64,000 nucleotides of DNA from Chamaecrista fasciculata (taxonomy: Eukaryota; Streptophyta; Magnoliopsida; Fabales; Fabaceae), in NCBI GenBank assembly GCA_003254925.1, contig QANZ01000493.1, positions 64,145-128,144 of the forward strand, in the 5' to 3' direction. Shown here in pieces: positions 58,428-64,000 of this stretch. A program made the position numbers and the translations under genes. Position 1 is the stretch's first letter; every line of letters starts with the position of its first letter. Below the pieces are notes generated by a model. The model saw only the letters and a program-made list of their open reading frames with translations, was not told where the DNA came from and made no database searches.

Positions 58428-59106
58428 TTAAAACTATCTTGTTAGTTTCATTTTATGCCTCAGTTTTGAAAGATACTAATACCTTGAAATCCAAATATAA
58501 ATATCACATCACGTGCAAAAGACTCAAGAATCAAGATAGCATGACAATATACAAGACATCTTTCAATATTTTTCTCATGAGAAAATAAATTTGTAGTGAC
58601 AGAAAAAGACAAAGAATACAAGGAGGACAAGTAATACTCTCCAAAAAGAAACAAAACATCAAAATAAAGGAAAAAAAAAAAAGAGATTAACATCAATACT
58701 AACTTCTAATCTCTTTTTGGAGGTCCATAATTAAGTGCAAAACAATTACGAAAAGAAATAAGAAATTTGTGAATACCTAACTCACAATTCACAGCTCTAC
58801 TAAAATATAGCTGCATCTGGACTAAATTAGACCCATTTAAAAGAAGTGTAATTTAGCTCAGATAAACTTAATTAAATATACTTGTAATAAAAAGGCATCT
58901 CCAATAACTATAAGTTGCATGAATTTGAATTGACTAAATAACAGTATCGTGTATGGAAGATCTAAATATATGAGCCTAAATGCACGCAAACAAAATTTAT
59001 CATATAAACAAAAGGGGTCATTCTGTCCCCAGAGATGTGGCTTTTCAGAATAAAACTACTTCATTAGTGAGCATTAGAGCAGGCTCTTCTGCTAAAGTCT
59101 AATCAA

Positions 59107-62100
59107 TCATCTTTTACCCATCAGTGAATCAAGAAGTGCAGCTTCTTCTTCCTGCTAGCATGACAACACCAAACAGAGAAGTTAATAGGCTTCAAACTCT
59201 AAACTTTAACAGAAGAAAAATGTTAGTTTTGGAGGATGAAATGAAAATCACATACCACCAAGGCATTAAATTCAGTTTCTTCATCTATAGCGCTTATGAT
59301 AGCTGGGTCCTCAAGCAGTTCCTGTTCTCAAATATTGATGTTAGCAACCTCTAATATTCATAAAACCTGTTTGTCTTGGACTAAAATACTAAGAACTTAT
59401 GATGACATCAAGGGATTCAATTAAACTTCATATTATGACTCCAAGTGTAAACGTAATCAAGCAAAACAATGACACAGAATGAGGGTGAAACTGACGATTT
59501 CAAAGTTGACACCACAAGTAGAAAACATCAACACAGTCAAAATCTTAAGACGATTTTTGATGTAGCATTCTGACTTAAGAAAATAACAGAGCAGAAAAGG
59601 AAGAAGATCCCCGTAACAAACAGAATATAAAATTGAATCTGGGAAATGACTAAATTTCATAGTTCAATGAATATGTTACTTACATCATCTGCAATTTGCA
59701 ACATCCCATTCTTATCCTGCATAAATAAAGGATAAACTCTTTATCTTATGCTTTAAAATGGCCTGTTTCTCTGGCCAGACAGACAATTTCTGGGAATCAC
59801 AAAGCATTTAATGGAAAATTGACAAGGGTTTTCTGGAAGTTAGAAGCTCACCTTCACAGCAACAAAAAGAAGTGGATCAGATGGTGTATAAATCATGTAG
59901 TGCGCACCATCCTACAACCAAAGGACAATAAGTTAACATGCAGTACAGGTCAATTCCTTATTTCTTAGTCCTGCTATAAAGTATTAAATCAAGCCAAATG
60001 TTGCTTCAGCAAAGTACTTAAAAGTGTGCAATAATTGCATCTTAAATCTTAGTAACTGAAAATGACTTATTTTGATACCAAAATTCATAAATCCTCGGCG
60101 ATCACGCAAAATCATTATTCATGCAAACAGAGTAAACAAGCCAAGACAAGGAGCTGCTGTAACCAGGAGGAGCCTTTGTATGGTCGAACATCATGCAATA
60201 TCAATGAAATTTGTATAAACTAGAGCATTTGGATGTTCACCACCACAAGTCTGATTGCATTAATTCTTCCAGCTTCCAGGAGGTGCTATTAACACTCTTA
60301 TAGAACAATGAAAAACAATAACTGATTTCAAGATGATGGTCTCATCATATTTACGTGCACTCAAGCAATCAGAAAATGTCATCTAGTATAACTATAAGAA
60401 TTTAAATATATCTGGAAGGGCACAGCTGCAAGGTCCCTTTGCAGCCCTACTAATTTGGCAAAAGGGGGAAAAGTGACTACAAAAAAATACAATCAATTGT
60501 TCATTTGTTTGAGTAATTGAAGATGATCAAGTTACCATATTAAAGCTTGTAATTTCTACACCTTCAGTCGGCAAACCATCCACGTCTTTACCATCATCTG
60601 CAAAATGATAAACATCCTGCATTAAATTTTGGCCGCACATTAAAAGTAGTTCAGCAACAGTTAGCTCCCGTTAGTAGCACCCTAATTATATTGATCTGAT
60701 GGTTATCATCCCAAATACTTCAGGCAGAGACAAAATGAGGCAATAACTTGATAGTAGCTGACTACAGATTAACTTTAATTTAGTCTATTAAAAATGACAA
60801 ACAGGGTAGTGATAAATGAAAACTGAGAGGTAATAATTACAGAATTTATGGTCTACACATAAAAATAAGAAACAGAAACGCTATTAAGTATTACCTAATA
60901 GACTGAGTCTATATGACATGACATCGGAATTCTTTAGGATGAAAAGACATCAAACAAACACATTTATCAACTGGCAAGTGATGTCCAAACTTGCACAAGG
61001 ATAATTCAAAAATGTCAGATGTGGTAATATTTGGATGATGGAAGAGTATGGGAAAAAAAAGTTATACCCAATGTATTAACTGCACATTTCCAGTTTTGTG
61101 GTACTTCTTTCAATAAAGATCTATTGAGAGAATAATGGACAGATCAAGAATAGAATATTACTTTCAATAGGTATCAGTCTGATAAATAATGATCTTAAAT
61201 AGACGGGAAGGAAATAAAAGGTTAACCATGAAGTGAGAATATATCTTTAGGACCAGTGATCAACCGAATGTCAGAAAAAGATTAAGAAATAAACAGATCT
61301 TAAATAAATAGTTCCTCAGAAACTTCAGTTATCTTCCCTGCAAGTAAGCTAGAAATTATATTATTGTCAAAGAGACTTTAGATATCCCTTCAGGTGAAAT
61401 GCAATCTGGAATCTGAAATAGGAAAACTAATGGGAATAAGAGCAAAGAGGAAGCATCATCTTCACCATAAAGGGAGGCTTTAAGATGGATGGGAAAAGAA
61501 TATGCAGTGAGTTTTCTCATTCCCACAGGACCGGGCCACATCCAAAAAATTTACAAGCTTTCAAAAATCATGTCAAAATTTCTTGATCTAAATAGCAGCC
61601 CATTAATTAATGAGTATCATATCAATAGCTACATATTGAACAAGAATATGCTATGTAATAAACTAACAATAATTTTCCCTTCTTCCATCTTAAAATAACA
61701 CAAATATTAGGCATAAGGCGTTAGTAACTTAGTGAAAAGAGCAATACCTGTGTGAAAGTCAAATATGTCCTCTTCAGAGTAGCAAAACCCACCACGTGCT
61801 GTATAACAAAATCTGATGAAAGCACAGAAACATTTAATGATAAAAAACAATAATTAATTTCATAGCTTTCGAGATGATGATAAGTACAAACCTACCCGCT
61901 ATAAACCAGATACATGTTTATCTTAGCAAGTGCATAAGCAGCAGTAGGAAGTATAGATTCAACTTCCTCGTCACTGACCTAAAACATGAAAAGAACCAAA
62001 ATGAAATTGTTATAAAAGGTTCACCATAAAAAAATACAAAAGGAATTATCTTTTTCTTTTCATTAGAAGCTATGATATTAATTTATGAGGATAGTAGACT

Positions 62101-63382
62101 TCAAAGGCAGTTAGGGGCTTTAAAAATAATACATTATTATATAAATAATAATAGCATATAATAATCTCACTGTTGAATGGTTCCTGTGATGAACAGCATT
62201 ATTGAATACATCACACCAGAAATAACTTCTCAATCAAACACTAAAAGGAAATTAGGAACAGATGAATATACAAACAAATATAGACTTTGACTGTGGAACA
62301 GGACTTACAGCTGACCATCCTTCAATATTTGTGCTTTTTAATATTTGAACAGGCCTGCAGTGAAATTGCATAACCCGTTATCATGGAAATTGTAAGATAA
62401 CTCATACAAGGCCCAAGACATCACTGTGGGATTTTCTACTTACGTGTCAACTGGACAGAGCAACATACATTCATCTCCTTGAGAACTTCTGAACACTCTT
62501 CTTATCACACACTCTAAGGGAAAGTTGTTCGCAGGATCAACCTGTAAATAATGTATTCACAAGTTTTATATTTAACGAGTGCAGTGAACCTTCAAAGAAT
62601 AACAAATATTCAAATTTGGCATGGTGCTGCCAACTGGTAATGATCATAAGACACAAATTGAATGCCCTTCAGGCCTCGTTTCTGGAATTCTGGAATTGAA
62701 TGTATAAACAAAATTAGATTTTTCTATTTACTGAGATGGAAAATTCTGGGCCACAATGCAGCCAAGAATATTTCATTTGCTCAAAACTCCTTCTCAGACA
62801 CAGCTACCAGCAAGTCCAGAGAGTATACTATAATTCAATATAGAATCATTGAAATTTTATTATAAATATTAAAAACAAAACACTCACCAGAGTAGCAAGT
62901 CTCTTATTTGAAGCCATGAGAACCTTCCCTTGATCATCTACAACAAACCCAGCCGGCGGTTTTGGCATTGAGATAGGATGATACGCAAAAGAAGCATTAG
63001 AACTTGAACTGGAAATAGAAGGCCCATCTTCAACAACGCCATCTTGAACAACGCTAAAATCATCCACAATTTCAACATCACTCAATTCCAAAGCCCGAGA
63101 GTCATCATCATCAGCGCCACCCTTTCCCTTCTTCTTCTTCCTCTTATTGCCCGCCGAAGACGAACGCTTCTTCACTGGTTCAGTCTGCGACTTGGCGGCA
63201 CGGCACATAATGGCTCGGACCCTATTCGAACTAAAATTAGGGGTTGGAATTGGGAGTGAGAATGAAATCGGAGACGAAAATAAGGGTTCCTTGAGGTGAG
63301 GGAAGATTTGGGAAAAGCATTGGGGTTTCACGAAGGAAACTTTCAAATTGGGTGGTACTGTGTATGAAATTGTTAACGCCAT
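59107..63382 (-). CDS. probable plastid DUF3727-like protein, 10 exons
   Basis: Exons in transcript order: 63382-62888, 62541-62444, 62354-62309, 61978-61896, 61812-61748, 60597-60536, 59911-59852, 59716-59684, 59321-59256, 59151-59107. Phases agree; 350 residues. The first 60 residues are rich in Ser, Pro and Phe with few acids, like a chloroplast transit peptide. A Lys-rich stretch (KRKKKKGKGG) and an acidic one (ADDDDSRALELSD) follow. Exons 2-5 form one conserved block (FPLECVIRRVF, MLLCPVDTPVQIL, ALAKINMYLVYSG, ARGGFCYSEEDIFDF). Exons 6-9 form a second small domain (EITSFNMDGAHYMIYTPSDPLLFVAVK, GMLQIADDELLEDP). I recognise this as an uncharacterised plant and cyanobacterial family with DUF3727, and possibly DUF1292, domains. 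No reaction is known to me. Confidence 0.8.
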
Positions 63383-64000
63383 TATTGTTCGCTTTACAAG
63401 CTCTGAAGCTTCGGCTTCTTCTTCTTCTTCTACTTCGCTTCTCAGTCTATGGTCTCTACTCTCAAGACTATCGGTGTTGCCGGTGGAAAAATCTCAACAA
63501 GGCAATTATTCTTTTTATTTTTTATGTATTTATTTATCATCATTTAATCAACGGCTATTATTTTCTTATGTAGAATACTAAAATCCTACGGCGCCAATGT
63601 TGATAGAATCTCAATTTAAATTTTAAAGATTTTACGATTTTATCTAAATAAATTAATTTCGATTTTAAATAAAATTAAAATTTATTAAGATTTGAATGAT
63701 CTTACAATATTTTATATTAGATCATACTTTTTTTTTGGTAGATCATACTATTTTGGGTAAATTACAAAATAGGGTCCTGTGGTTTGACCCTGTTTCAGAC
63801 AGGGTACATGTGGTTTGAAAAGTTTCAAATTGGGGTCTGAGGTTAACTCCGTTTGCAAAATAGGGTCTAGGTGGTTTTGACCGTCAAAAAACTAACGGTG
63901 CACGTGATAATTTGCCTAACAATCTCAGGGTCTTTAGTTAAAATACTATTTTAAGACCCTAACTATTAATTTTTTTGCGTTTGAATCCCTATTTCTTACA
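63383..64000. other. upstream region of the DUF3727-like gene with a MITE start at 63755
   Basis: 63383-63600 should hold the leader and promoter of the minus-strand gene. From 63755, gggtaaattacaaaatagggtcctgtggtttgaccc is the left arm of a GGGTAAATTACA-type foldback element, related to those at 9570 and 24556. The window ends before its right arm. Confidence 0.6.

Noticed and set aside
1..64000. CRISPR arrays, operons, prophage or bacterial origins
   Set aside because: The window is plant nuclear DNA with introns. No direct-repeat/spacer structure was seen; the only tandem arrays are microsatellites, the SINE array and MITE arms.

Overview
The window is nuclear DNA from a flowering plant, most likely a eudicot of the rosid type. 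Signs of this are AT-rich intergenic DNA, GT-AG introns, Copia and LINE elements, tRNA-derived SINEs, many foldback MITEs, and proteins that resemble Arabidopsis throughout. It is a draft assembly: there are two long N runs (22286-23190 and 46059-47049) and three single Ns (4467, 9969, 10964) that behave like contig joins inside repeats.

Layout. 1-3.8 kb: a possible exon at the left edge, then a broken pentatricopeptide-repeat gene (minus) cut by a 5'-truncated LINE (plus). 4.2-11.3 kb: a repeat nest with a solo Copia LTR, a Copia body with one LTR, a GGGTAAATTACA-type MITE, a second Copia gag fragment between two single Ns, and a minus-strand SINE. 12.2-21.4 kb: an 18-exon GH35 beta-galactosidase of the BGAL6/MUM2 type. 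21.7-28.2 kb: intergenic DNA with MITEs, a gap and a SINE. 28.3-36.9 kb: a 19-exon GH35 beta-galactosidase of the BGAL10 type with a C-terminal lectin domain. 37-40.6 kb: relics, including LRR pieces of a dead NLR gene. 40.6-43.5 kb: a five-exon class-3 lipase (minus). 45.5-46.1 kb: the 5' part of a MAKR/BKI1-like gene next to an inverted, diverged second copy, ending at the N gap. 47.05-50.1 kb: an LTR element with 456-bp LTRs and one 711-codon ORF lacking recognisable gag or pol motifs. 50.1-50.5 kb: a tandemly amplified SINE. 51.3-56.8 kb: a six-exon ER glucosidase II alpha subunit (minus). 59.1-63.4 kb: a ten-exon, probably plastid-targeted DUF3727-like gene (minus).

The BGAL6-like, BGAL10-like and glucosidase II alpha genes lie in the same order as AT5G63800, AT5G63810 and AT5G63840 in Arabidopsis (from memory of that genome), so the window appears to be an ancient microsyntenic block expanded by transposons. 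The two beta-galactosidases act on cell-wall galactosides, and glucosidase II supports glycoprotein folding in the ER, which in Arabidopsis is also needed for normal cellulose synthesis. They share a cell-wall and secretory theme but are independent genes, not an operon.

All splice models were built by hand from reading frame, phase and splice-site sequence. Every modelled gene closes in frame. Family names rest on recognised motifs and were not checked by a search.
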